Positions 1-7,181 of a stretch of DNA of 20,812 nt are shown piece after piece. Origin of the DNA: TMED8 sp038125725 (GTDB taxonomy: Bacteria; Pseudomonadota; Alphaproteobacteria; Rhodospirillales; Casp-alpha2). The stretch spans positions 1 through 20,812 of the forward strand of contig JAYPEK010000060.1 in the NCBI GenBank assembly GCA_038125725.1, given 5' to 3'. The notes below the pieces were generated by a model, which was given only the letters and a program-made list of their open reading frames with translations, ran no database searches and had not been told where the DNA came from. Position 1 is the first letter of the stretch; the number at the start of each line of letters is the position of its first letter. Made by a program: the position numbers and the translations under genes.

Positions 1-411
1 GGCTTCCTCACCGAAGGCGTGACCAAGGCGCAGGGCGCGGCGGCGGAAGGCATCCGCACCACGCTGCACTATGCCGATACCCTGGATAACCCGGCCAACC
101 GCGCCTACCGCGCCGCCTATAAGAAGGCCTACGGCAAGGAAGCCGACGTTTACGGCGTGCAGGGCTTCGACGCTGGACAGTTGATCCAGGCCGGCGTCGA
201 CGCGGTCAAGGGCGACGTGGCGGCCATGGGCGACATGGTCAAGGCCATGGAAGGCGCGGTCATCGATTCGCCGCGCGGCCAATGGGTGCTGTCGTCGGCC
301 CATAACCCGGTGCAGAACTTCTACCTGCGCCAGGTCCGGAACGGCGTCAACGAAGTGGTGCGCCTGGCCGAAGAGAACCTGGCCGATCCGGCCAAGGGCT
401 GCCGCGCCTAA
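1..411 (+). CDS. ABC transporter periplasmic substrate-binding protein, branched-chain amino acid type, C-terminal fragment (5' end outside window)
   Basis: The reading frame is open from base 1 to a TAA stop, giving about 136 C-terminal residues; the true start and signal peptide lie outside the window. The fragment ends like a Peripla_BP_6 (LivJ/LivK-like) receptor: an amphipathic stretch (RAYRAAYKKAYGKEADVYG), a helix with GFDAGQLIQAGVDAV, and a distal segment SPRGQWVLSSAHNPVQNFYL, typical of the second lobe of this family. In the family the protein captures an amino acid, amide or aromatic acid in the periplasm and delivers it to LivH/LivM. The four genes just downstream on the same strand encode the rest of the transporter, so this is their receptor. 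The ligand cannot be inferred because the ligand-binding N-terminal lobe is missing. Confidence 0.88.
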   Translation, partial: GFLTEGVTKAQGAAAEGIRTTLHYADTLDNPANRAYRAAYKKAYGKEADVYGVQGFDAGQLIQAGVDAVKGDVAAMGDMVKAMEGAVIDSPRGQWVLSSAHNPVQNFYLRQVRNGVNEVVRLAEENLADPAKGCRA

Positions 412-431
412 GGGCGGGGCACCCGGAAGGG

Positions 432-472
432 AAAGACGGCCACGGGCGCACCCTGCCCGTGGCCGTGTCTTT
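432..472 (+). terminator. Strong intercistronic hairpin with T-rich 3' flank, likely attenuator between the binding-protein gene and livH
   Basis: A stem GGCCACGGGC (438-447) pairs perfectly with GCCCGTGGCC (455-464) around a 7-base loop. AAAGAC (432-437) can add six more pairs with GTCTTT (467-472) across a 2-base bulge, and the sequence continues TTTAT. It begins 20 bases after the binding-protein stop and ends 45 bases before livH. It resembles an intrinsic terminator that is only partly efficient, or an mRNA-stabilising hairpin. Either would give more receptor than membrane subunits, as is common for ABC importers. Confidence 0.7.
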
Positions 473-517
473 ATCCGCAGCCGCCCGACCGACCCGCAAC
501 AACGACGAGCCTGAACC

Positions 518-1387
518 GTGGACGGCCTGTTTTTCCTGATCCAGACTTTGAACGGCGTACAGTACGGCCTGTTGCTGTTCCTGATCGCCAGCGGGCTTTC
601 CATCGTCTTCGGCATCATGGGCGTGATCAACCTGGCGCACGGGTCGTTCTACATGGTCGGCGCCTACCTGGCCTATTCCCTGACGCAATGGACCGGCAGC
701 CTGCCGCTGGCGCTGATCCTGGGCATTCCCATGACCATCGCGCTCGGCTTCGTCATCGAGCGGCTGTTTATCATCCACCTCTACCACCGCGACCACCTGC
801 AGCAGGTTTTGCTGACCTTCGGGCTGATCCTGATCTTCAACGAACTGCAGCAGGTGATCTGGGGCGGCGATCCGTTGGCCGTGCCGGTGCCGGAACTGCT
901 CAAGGGCTCGATCCCGCTCTCCGATACGCTCAGCTATCCCGTCTATCGGCTGTTCCTGTCCGCCGTCTGCCTGGTGCTGGCCGGCGTTATGTATGTGGTC
1001 ATTGGTCACACGCGGCTCGGCATGCGCATCCGCGCCGGTGCGTCCAACCGCCAGATGGTGGAGGCGCTGGGTATCAACGTGCGGCTTTTGTACTCCGTCG
1101 TCTTCGCCATCGGCGTGGCGCTGGCCAGCGTCGCCGGCATGCTGGCGGCACCCGTCGAGACCGTCTACCCCGGCATGGGCGAACAGATCCTGATCGTCTG
1201 TTTCGTCGTCGTGGTCATTGGCGGCATCGGCTCCATCCGCGGCGCCTTCATCGGCGCCATCGCCATCGGCTTGGCGGACGTCTACGGCCAGGTGTTCCTG
1301 CCGGATATCGCCAGTGTCGCCATCTACGGGCTGATGGCGGCGATCCTGCTGTGGCGCCCGGCCGGCCTGTTCGGGAGGGACGGATGA
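518..1387 (+). CDS. livH: Branched-chain amino acid-type ABC transporter permease, LivH family
   Basis: The 289-residue protein is strongly hydrophobic, with about eight membrane segments. The N-terminal region (ASGLSIVFGIMGVINLAHGSF, about residues 23-43) is the typical LivH signature, and the C-terminal part carries the family GGIGSIRGAFIGAI segment (about 238-251). Length fits the family (about 290-300). With LivM it should form the inner-membrane channel. The start is a GTG at 518; no ATG fits and the ribosome site is weak (GAG about 8 bases upstream). Low initiation would suit a gene lying behind the attenuator hairpin. Its TGA overlaps the livM ATG by 4 bases. The family is sure; the substrate (branched-chain amino acids, amides or aromatic acids) is not. 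Confidence 0.93.
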   Translation: MDGLFFLIQTLNGVQYGLLLFLIASGLSIVFGIMGVINLAHGSFYMVGAYLAYSLTQWTGSLPLALILGIPMTIALGFVIERLFIIHLYHRDHLQQVLLTFGLILIFNELQQVIWGGDPLAVPVPELLKGSIPLSDTLSYPVYRLFLSAVCLVLAGVMYVVIGHTRLGMRIRAGASNRQMVEALGINVRLLYSVVFAIGVALASVAGMLAAPVETVYPGMGEQILIVCFVVVVIGGIGSIRGAFIGAIAIGLADVYGQVFLPDIASVAIYGLMAAILLWRPAGLFGRDG

Positions 1388-2376
1388 CGGTGCTGCCATC
1401 GAAACGCGTCCTCGTGCTATTGGCGCTGTTCGCGGCGGCCTTGGCGCTGGTGCCGCTTTCCGGCGACAAGTACTGGATCAAGCTGGCGACGCGGATGATG
1501 GTGCTCGGCATTTTCGCCATGAGCCTGGATTTCATCGTCGGCTTCACCGGGCTGGTGAGCTTCGGCCACGCGGCGTTCTTCGGCATTTCCGCCTACATGC
1601 TGCATCTGGTCTCGTCGGAGGAAGAGGCCGTGAACCTGCTCTGGGCGCTGCCAGCCTGCCTTGCCGCCACGGCCCTGTTGGCGGCGGTTGTGGGCGCGCT
1701 CAGCGTGCGCACGCGGGGCATCTATTTCATCATGGTGACCCTCGCCTTCGCGCAGATGGTGTTCTACTACTTCCATGATTCCGACATCGCCGGCGGTTCC
1801 GACGGCGCCTTCATCTATTTCCCGCCGGCGCTGATGGCGGGCGAGTGGATGGCGCTGGATCTCGGCGACAAGAACGCGCTCTACCTTTTCTGCCTGGGCA
1901 GCCTGGTGGCGCTCTATGCGCTTCTGGTGGTGGTGCTGCGCTCTCCTTTCGGTCAGGTAATTCAGGGCATCAAGGTCAACGAGCACCGCATGCGCGCGCT
2001 CGGCTACAACACCTACCGCTACAAGTGGGCGGCTTTCATCATCGCCGGCGTGGTCGGCGGCTATGCCGGCTTCCTGTTCGCCTGCATCGACGGCTTCGTG
2101 CCGCCGGAACTCCTGAGCTGGCGGGAATCGGGTTTGGCGCTGGTGATGGTGACGCTGGGCGGCATCGGCACGCTGTTCGGGCCGGTGCTGGGCGCCTTCG
2201 CGCTCCTGGGCGTGGAGGAACTGCTGCGCGACCGGCACCTGTTCGGCGCGCTCGCCGAACATTGGCAGATGATGCTCGGCGCCTTCGTCATCGCCGTGGT
2301 GCTGTTCATGAGCAACGGCATCGGCGGCCAGATCATGCGGGTGCTGCGGCGCCGGGGCGAGGAAGAGCCGTCATGA
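1384..2376 (+). CDS. livM: Branched-chain amino acid-type ABC transporter permease, LivM family
   Basis: This 330-residue polytopic protein is the second permease. The signature SLDFIVGFTGLVSFGHAAFF near residues 41-60 is the classic LivM segment, and VTLGGIGTLFGPVLGAF (about 254-270) is the conserved cytoplasmic coupling region that contacts the ATPases. A long upstream extension of the same frame is open only because of GC bias. The ATG at 1384 is chosen because it overlaps the livH stop in an ATGA junction and starts directly before the first membrane helix. The end overlaps livG by 4 bases. Translational coupling along livH-livM-livG-livF is therefore expected. Substrate unknown. Confidence 0.93.
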   Translation: MTVLPSKRVLVLLALFAAALALVPLSGDKYWIKLATRMMVLGIFAMSLDFIVGFTGLVSFGHAAFFGISAYMLHLVSSEEEAVNLLWALPACLAATALLAAVVGALSVRTRGIYFIMVTLAFAQMVFYYFHDSDIAGGSDGAFIYFPPALMAGEWMALDLGDKNALYLFCLGSLVALYALLVVVLRSPFGQVIQGIKVNEHRMRALGYNTYRYKWAAFIIAGVVGGYAGFLFACIDGFVPPELLSWRESGLALVMVTLGGIGTLFGPVLGAFALLGVEELLRDRHLFGALAEHWQMMLGAFVIAVVLFMSNGIGGQIMRVLRRRGEEEPS

Positions 2377-3140
2377 CCGAGCCGCTGCTCCGCACCAAGG
2401 ATCTCTCCATCAATTTCGGCGGCCTTCGCGCCGTCCACAACCTCAATATCGACGTCCGCATGGGCGAGATTCACGCCATCATCGGCCCCAACGGCGCCGG
2501 CAAGACGTCGCTTATCAACCTGCTGTCGGGCGATCTGCTGCCCACCGGCGGGCGGGTCTATCACCGGGGCGACGACATCACCCAATACCGTTCGCACCGG
2601 GTGTCGGCGCGCGGCATCGGGCGCAGCTATCAGATCACCAACATCTTCCCGGAATTCACCTGCCGCCAGAACTGCTGGCTGGCGGCGCGGTCCCGGCGCG
2701 GATCGGCCATGCGTTTCTTCCGCCCCGCCGGCGCCGACGCCAAGACCCGCGCGGCGACGGAAGAGGCGCTGGCCATGGCCGGTCTGGCCGAGCAGATCGA
2801 CGTGCCGGCCCGGGTCATGTCCTACGGCGAGCAGCGGCAACTCGAGATCGCCATGCTGTTGGCGCTGGAACCGGAGGTTCTGTTGTTGGACGAGCCTTTG
2901 GCCGGCATGGGGCCGACCGAGTCGCAGGAAATCATCGGCCTGATCGAGCGCCTGAAGCCGGACCATGGGATTGTCTTGATCGAGCACGACATGGACGCCG
3001 TCTTCGCCATCGCCGACCGGCTGACGGTGATGGTCAACGGCGAGTTGTTGGAATCCGGCACGCCCGACGAGATTCGCGCCAGCGAGCAGGTGCGCCAGGC
3101 CTACCTGGGCGACGAGCTGGAACTGGAGGCGTCGCTATGA
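2373..3140 (+). CDS. livG: Branched-chain amino acid-type ABC transporter ATP-binding protein, LivG family
   Basis: This is a complete ABC ATPase of 255 residues, normal for LivG. Visible motifs are Walker A GPNGAGKT (residues 38-45), a Q-loop region with SYQITNIFPEFT, the signature as MSYGEQRQLEIAM (canonical LSxGEQ varied to MSYGEQ), Walker B LLLDEPLAGM, and an H-loop IEHDM. GIGRSYQ and DEPLAGM are LivG-type features that separate it from LivF. The ATG at 2373 overlaps the livM stop; the frame is open further upstream inside livM but that part is a shadow. It works with LivF as a heterodimer on the cytoplasmic face of LivH/LivM. Confidence 0.93.
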   Translation: MTEPLLRTKDLSINFGGLRAVHNLNIDVRMGEIHAIIGPNGAGKTSLINLLSGDLLPTGGRVYHRGDDITQYRSHRVSARGIGRSYQITNIFPEFTCRQNCWLAARSRRGSAMRFFRPAGADAKTRAATEEALAMAGLAEQIDVPARVMSYGEQRQLEIAMLLALEPEVLLLDEPLAGMGPTESQEIIGLIERLKPDHGIVLIEHDMDAVFAIADRLTVMVNGELLESGTPDEIRASEQVRQAYLGDELELEASL

Positions 3141-3850
3141 AACCCGACGTCATCGTGCTGGACGACGTGCACACCTTCTACGGCGCCAGCCATATCCTGC
3201 ACGGCATGAACCTGAAGCTACCGGCCGGGGCCTGCATGAGCCTGATGGGCCGCAACGGCATGGGCAAGACGACGACGCTGAAGACCATCATGGGCCTGGT
3301 GGCGCCGAAGCAGGGCAGCGTCACCATTAAGGGCCAGGCGGCGGCGGGCATGGCGCCGAATACCATCGCCCAGGCGGGGATCGCCTACGTGCCGGAGGGG
3401 CGCGAGATTTTCCCAAACCTGAGCGTGCGCGAAAACCTGCTGATCGCCGCCCGGCCCGGTCCCGACGGACGGGGCGACTGGACGCTGGAGCGCGTGCTAT
3501 CGCTGTTTCCGCGCCTGGCCGAGCGGCTGAGCCACTGGGGCAACCATCTGTCAGGCGGCGAGCAGCAGATGCTGACCATCGGCCGCGCCCTGATGACCAA
3601 CCCGGACGCGCTTTTGCTGGACGAAGTAACGGAGGGCCTAGCGCCCCTGATCCGCGACGAAATCTGGTCGGTGATCGAGGTGATCAAGGGCGAAGGCATG
3701 GCGACGCTGATCGTCGACAAGAACGTCGCCAAGCTGATGGCGCTGGCCGACCGGCACCTGATCGTGGTCAAGGGCGAGGTGGTGTTCTCCGGCGACAGCG
3801 CCGAACTGGCGGCATCGCCGGACGTGCTGCACCAGCACCTTGGCGTTTAA
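3137..3850 (+). CDS. livF: Branched-chain amino acid-type ABC transporter ATP-binding protein, LivF family
   Basis: This 237-residue ABC ATPase has Walker A GRNGMGKT (38-45), the LivF-type segment YVPEGREIFPNLSVRENL (84-101), signature LSGGEQ (138-143) and Walker B LLLDEVTEGLAP (159-170) with Asp162 and Glu163. Two positions differ from the usual LivF pattern: DEVTEGLAP instead of DEPSEGLAP, and IVDKN (192-196) where most LivF proteins have VEQN. LivF proteins normally lack the H-loop histidine, so its absence is not a defect. The ATG overlaps the livG TGA by 4 bases. It is the last gene of the importer operon and converges on the MaoC-like gene, 9 bases away. Confidence 0.93.
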   Translation: MKPDVIVLDDVHTFYGASHILHGMNLKLPAGACMSLMGRNGMGKTTTLKTIMGLVAPKQGSVTIKGQAAAGMAPNTIAQAGIAYVPEGREIFPNLSVRENLLIAARPGPDGRGDWTLERVLSLFPRLAERLSHWGNHLSGGEQQMLTIGRALMTNPDALLLDEVTEGLAPLIRDEIWSVIEVIKGEGMATLIVDKNVAKLMALADRHLIVVKGEVVFSGDSAELAASPDVLHQHLGV

Positions 3851-3865
3851 ACGGGGCGTCTAAAC
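3845..3865. terminator. Inverted repeat shared by two convergent gene ends
   Basis: GTTTAAACG (3845-3853) and CGTCTAAAC (3857-3865) form 9-base arms around a GGG loop, with one mismatch in the plus-strand RNA that becomes a G-U pair in the minus-strand RNA. The element contains the livF stop (TAA, 3848-3850) and the stop of the MaoC-like gene (3860-3862). No T-tract follows on either strand, so it is not a standard intrinsic terminator. It may still mark both 3' ends. Confidence 0.45.
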
Positions 3866-4321
3866 CGGAATCTCCCGGCAACGGATCATCGAGGCGATGC
3901 GGCTGGTGAGCACGCTGTCGCCCGACTGGTTCTTGAGGTCGTGTCCCTGCAAAAGGATGCCCCGGTCCGGCTTGGAGCGCGAACGCCGCGCCTCCAGGAT
4001 GGTGACGTGGTTGGTCAGCGTGTCGTCGGGATAGACCGGTGTGAGCCAGCGGGTCTCGTCCATGCCGGGCCCGCCGAGCGCCACGTCGCCCTCGAACACG
4101 CCCTCCTCCACGAACAGCTTGAAGGCGATGGCGAGCGTCTGGAACCCGGACGCGATGACGTCGCGGAACGGGCCGTGACTGGTGGCGTAGGCTTCGTCGA
4201 TATGCATGGCCTGGGCGTCGTACATGCGTGCGAACGCGACCAGGTCTTCGCGCCGGAGCGTATAAGGCTTGGTGACGATCACCTCGCCCTCGCTGTAGTC
4301 CTCCAGAAATCGCCCACTCAT
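3860..4321 (-). CDS. MaoC-like hot-dog dehydratase/hydratase
   Basis: The 153-residue protein has the hydratase-2 pattern of MaoC proteins: the segment YDAQAMHIDEAYA supplies the catalytic pair Asp35 and His40, and GFQTLAIAFKLF follows as the long hot-dog helix. Later segments (MDETRWLTPVYPDDTL) match the second half of the single-hot-dog fold. Members usually hydrate enoyl-CoA or dehydrate 3-hydroxyacyl-CoA in the cytoplasm. Many free-standing ones act on unusual acyl-CoAs such as mesaconyl-CoA, so the substrate is open. Its ATG overlaps the stop of the upstream hydrolase by 4 bases, so the two are translated together. It is the last gene of the minus-strand catabolic cluster. Confidence 0.85.
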   Translation of the reverse strand: MSGRFLEDYSEGEVIVTKPYTLRREDLVAFARMYDAQAMHIDEAYATSHGPFRDVIASGFQTLAIAFKLFVEEGVFEGDVALGGPGMDETRWLTPVYPDDTLTNHVTILEARRSRSKPDRGILLQGHDLKNQSGDSVLTSRIASMIRCREIPV

Positions 4322-5127
4322 GAACAGGTCTCCTCAAGAAAGGCCCGGATGGCGGCCAGAGTTTCATCGGGTTTGTCGCGCTGCGGCGAATGACCGCATC
4401 TGGGCAATTTCAATAGCCGCACCGGCCCGCCCGAAGCCGCCTCGATACCGTCGATCTGCGCCATGGTGCCATAAGCGTCGTCCTCGCCCTGGATGGCCAG
4501 CACCGGGCAGCGGATTTGCGGCAGCAACGCGCGGATGTCCCAATCGCGGAAGGCGGGCTCAAGCCAGATGTCGTTCCAGCCCATGAAAGCGTGTTCGGGG
4601 TCGTCGTGATAGCGGCCGAGCTTCTGTTTCAGGTCGGTGGCGTGGAACTGCTGGCGTGCGAACTCGATGGACTCGATGGAGATCGGCTCGACCATGATGT
4701 GCGGCGCCATCACCGCCACCGCACGGACGGGAGTATCAGGTTCGGCCGCATGGATCAGCGCCACCGAGGCACCATCGCTGTGGCCCAGCAGTACCGGCGC
4801 ATCGAGGCCCCAGATTTCGAACAGCCGGGGCAGTGTCTCACGCGCTTCCGCGTGCATGTAGTCGACGGCGTAGGAGGCCGGCCGGGGCGACGAGGCACCA
4901 TAGCCGCGCCTGGAATAGGCGAAGACCTGAGCGCCCGTGGCGGCGGCGACGCGGGCCGGGAAATCGCGCCACATGCTGACCGAGCCCAATCCCTCATGCA
5001 GCATGACGACGCTGGGCGCATCCGCCCGAGCGGGTTCGAAACGGACGAACTCAAGCCCATGGTCGTCCAAGTCGGCGTGGCCGGTCTCGGCGGGTTCGGG
5101 GAGTGAAATCTGCGGCTCGGCGCTCAC
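4318..5127 (-). CDS. Alpha/beta-fold hydrolase
   Basis: This 269-residue cytoplasmic hydrolase shows a full catalytic set: oxyanion region MLHEGLGSVSMW (42-53), nucleophile elbow GHSDGA with Ser117, an acid in QGEDDAYG (Asp216 or Asp217) and His246 in CGHSPQ. HEGLG takes the place of the common HG(G) oxyanion motif and is seen in a subgroup of carboxylic-ester or ring-cleavage hydrolases. No signal peptide is present. The start is a GTG at 5127, since the first internal Met falls inside the core fold. A good promoter candidate lies about 45 bases upstream, and the gene is coupled to the MaoC-like gene by a 4-base overlap. It probably cleaves an ester, lactone or thioester made from the compound imported by the adjacent transporter; this is inferred from context. 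Confidence 0.85.
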   Translation of the reverse strand: MSAEPQISLPEPAETGHADLDDHGLEFVRFEPARADAPSVVMLHEGLGSVSMWRDFPARVAAATGAQVFAYSRRGYGASSPRPASYAVDYMHAEARETLPRLFEIWGLDAPVLLGHSDGASVALIHAAEPDTPVRAVAVMAPHIMVEPISIESIEFARQQFHATDLKQKLGRYHDDPEHAFMGWNDIWLEPAFRDWDIRALLPQIRCPVLAIQGEDDAYGTMAQIDGIEAASGGPVRLLKLPRCGHSPQRDKPDETLAAIRAFLEETCS

Positions 5128-5170
5128 GAATGGGGGTCCCGTTTCGGTCGGTGTCTGAATTACGCCGCCG

Positions 5171-5198
5171 ATTGTAATCCCTCGCCGACAAGGCTCAA
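5171..5198 (-). promoter_or_regulatory. Sigma-70-like promoter candidate for the hydrolase / MaoC-like pair
   Basis: Read on the minus strand, TTGAGC (5198-5193) is followed by a 16-base spacer and TACAAT (5176-5171), which matches the -10 consensus in 5 of 6 positions. Transcription would start near 5164 and leave a leader of about 37 bases before the GTG at 5127. The site fills the 83-base gap behind the deaminase gene, by far the largest gap inside this cluster apart from the tctC-BMP one. Confidence 0.5.
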
Positions 5199-5210
5199 GC
5201 CGCGAGGCGC

Positions 5211-5681
5211 CTACCAGAACCCCTCATGCGCCTTGACGATCTCGGCCTCCAGCGCCGGAAACGGCCCCAGCACCTCGACCGGGCGGCGCCCGGCGGCGAA
5301 CACGTCATGGCAGGGCATGTCCATGGTCAGGTTTTCGGGGTTGTCGCCGGTCAGTTCCGCCAGTCGCCGTTCGGTGATGCCGAACACCACCCGGCCGATG
5401 CCCGACCAATAAACGCCGCCGGCACACATGCAGCAGGGCTCGACCGAGGTATAGAGCGTGCAGCCGGCCAGGAAGTCGGCATCAAAGGCCCGCGCCGCGG
5501 CGCGCGCCACGTTCAGCTCCGCATGGCCGACGCCCTTGTCGTCCAGGTAGGTATTGCCGCTGGAGACCAGCACCGCGCCGTCCGGCCCCACCAGTAGCGA
5601 TCCGAACGGGTGATTACCCGCCGCGCGGGCATTGAGCGACAGTTGGATGGTTTCGCGCAGGAAGTCTTCGTCGGCCGTCAT
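5211..5681 (-). CDS. Zinc-dependent nucleoside/guanine-type deaminase (CMP/dCMP deaminase superfamily)
   Basis: The protein (156 residues from ATG) is a free-standing deaminase. It has HAELN (zinc ligand His53, proton-shuttling Glu55) and EPCCMCAGGVYW (zinc ligands Cys83 and Cys86), preceded by the NHPFGSLLV strand typical of the guanine deaminase / TadA branch. The first residues can start at ATG 5681 or at GTG 5684, one codon upstream; a GGAG lies 9-12 bases before them. It starts within 5 bases of the tctA stop, so it belongs to the transporter operon. Catalysis is hydrolytic removal of an amino group from a base, nucleoside or similar heterocycle in the cytoplasm. It is less likely to be the tRNA editing enzyme TadA, because the context is a transport operon. 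The exact substrate is unknown. Confidence 0.88.
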   Translation of the reverse strand: MTADEDFLRETIQLSLNARAAGNHPFGSLLVGPDGAVLVSSGNTYLDDKGVGHAELNVARAAARAFDADFLAGCTLYTSVEPCCMCAGGVYWSGIGRVVFGITERRLAELTGDNPENLTMDMPCHDVFAAGRRPVEVLGPFPALEAEIVKAHEGFW

Positions 5682-5686
5682 CACGC

Positions 5687-7180
5687 TCAGTCGCTCCGGG
5701 CACGGAAACCGCTGACGATGCCCCAGCCCAGAATGGCGATGGCGGCGATCAGGAAGCCGGCGCTGATCGGGCGTTCCAGGAACACCATGAAGTCGCCGCG
5801 CGACAGCAACAGCGCACGGCGCATGAATTCCTCGATCATCGAGCCGAGCACGAAACCGATCAATAACGGCGCCGGTTCGAACTTGAACAGCCGCATCACA
5901 TAGCCCATCACGCCGATGACCAGCATCACCCAGATGTCGAAAACGCTGTTGTTGATGGAATAGACCCCGACGCAGAGCAACACCACCACCGTCGGATACA
6001 TCAGGTGATAGGGTACCTTCAGCACCCGCACCCAGATGCCGATCAGCGGGATGTTGAGGATCAGCAGCAGCACGTTGCCGACCAGGAAGCTGCCGATCAG
6101 GCCCCAGAACAGGTCCGCGTGCTCTGTCATCAGGCGGGGGCCCGGAATGATGCCGTGGATCATCAGCGCGCCCAGCATCAGGGCCATGGTGGCGCTGCCG
6201 GGGATGCCCAGCGTCAGGGTCGGGATGAAAGCGGTCTGGGCGGCGGCGTTGTTGGCCGATTCCGGCGACATGATGCCCTCGATGGCGCCCTTACCGAACT
6301 GATCGCCATTCTTGGAGACGCGTTTCTCAATGGCATAGCCGACGAAGGACGCGACCGTCTGGCCGGTTCCCGGGAGTGCGCCGAAGAACGATCCGATGGA
6401 GCCTGAGCGCAGCACCGGGCCGATGGAGCGGAACCATTCGGACCGGGTCGGCAGGAAGGAGGCGAAGTCGATCTTGTGCTCGACGCGCTTGCCCAGGTTG
6501 GTGTGGATCGAGCTCACCACCTCGGAGACGCCGAACAGGCCCATGGCGATGATCACCAGGCTGACCCCGTCGCGCAGTTCGATCAGGCCGCCGGTGAAGC
6601 GCTCGACGCCGGTGTTGATGTCGACGCCGACGGTGCTCAGCATGACGCCGACGCTGACCATCAGAATGCCCTTGAGCGCGCCGCCCTGGCTGACGATGGA
6701 GGCGGCGATCAGCCCCAGCACCATGACCGAGAAATATTCCGCCGGCCCGAACGACAGCGCCACCGTCGCCAGGATAGGCGACAGGAACACCATGACGATC
6801 ACCCCCATGATGCCACCGCAAAAGGACGCAATGGCGGTCATGAACAACGCGACGCCGGCGCGGCCCTGCTGCGCCATGGGATAGCCGTCGAGGCAGGTGA
6901 CCGACGCCGACGGCGTGCCAGGAATATTGAGGATGATCGAAGCGATGGAACCGCCGTATTCGGCGCCGTAGTAGACACCCGCCAGCATCACCAGCGCCGT
7001 CGCCGGTTCCAGGTGAAACGACACCGGCAGCAGCATGGCGACGGCCGCCAGCGCGCCGATCCCCGGCAGCACGCCGATGAAGGTCCCCAGCGTCACGCCG
7101 ACGAAGCAGAATAACAGGTTCATCGGCGAGAACGCGGTTTCCAGCCCGAGCATCAGGTTGTCGAGGGAAAGTCCTTCCAT
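5687..7180 (-). CDS. tctA: Tripartite tricarboxylate transporter (TTT), large membrane subunit TctA
   Basis: The 497-residue protein has about 11-12 membrane segments and the two conserved TctA glycine motifs: GTFIGVLPGIGALAAVAML near residues 32-50 and the repeat-related SFFGALPGTGQTVASFVGYA in the second half. YGAEYGGSIASIILNIPGTP and MSPESANNAAAQTAFIPTL are also family hallmarks. TctA forms the cation-coupled transport path. Length (about 500) is normal. The gene follows tctB by 1 base and is followed by the deaminase gene within 5 bases. TTT systems import carboxylates such as citrate, tartrate, terephthalate or nicotinate-like acids. Confidence 0.96.
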   Translation of the reverse strand: MEGLSLDNLMLGLETAFSPMNLLFCFVGVTLGTFIGVLPGIGALAAVAMLLPVSFHLEPATALVMLAGVYYGAEYGGSIASIILNIPGTPSASVTCLDGYPMAQQGRAGVALFMTAIASFCGGIMGVIVMVFLSPILATVALSFGPAEYFSVMVLGLIAASIVSQGGALKGILMVSVGVMLSTVGVDINTGVERFTGGLIELRDGVSLVIIAMGLFGVSEVVSSIHTNLGKRVEHKIDFASFLPTRSEWFRSIGPVLRSGSIGSFFGALPGTGQTVASFVGYAIEKRVSKNGDQFGKGAIEGIMSPESANNAAAQTAFIPTLTLGIPGSATMALMLGALMIHGIIPGPRLMTEHADLFWGLIGSFLVGNVLLLILNIPLIGIWVRVLKVPYHLMYPTVVVLLCVGVYSINNSVFDIWVMLVIGVMGYVMRLFKFEPAPLLIGFVLGSMIEEFMRRALLLSRGDFMVFLERPISAGFLIAAIAILGWGIVSGFRARSD

Positions 7181-7181
7181 G

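Noticed and set aside
688..1383. Upstream extension of the livM frame by 232 codons
   Set aside because: It lies inside livH in another frame, is Arg/Pro/Ala-rich, and the ATGA junction at 1384 gives a normal LivM length.
347..1399. Open frame of 350 codons on the minus strand opposite livH
   Set aside because: Rich in Asp, His, Gln and Arg in the manner of GC-bias shadows, and the livH signature on the other strand is clear.
1417..2262. Open frame of 281 codons on the minus strand opposite livM
   Set aside because: Antisense shadow of livM with no recognisable motif.
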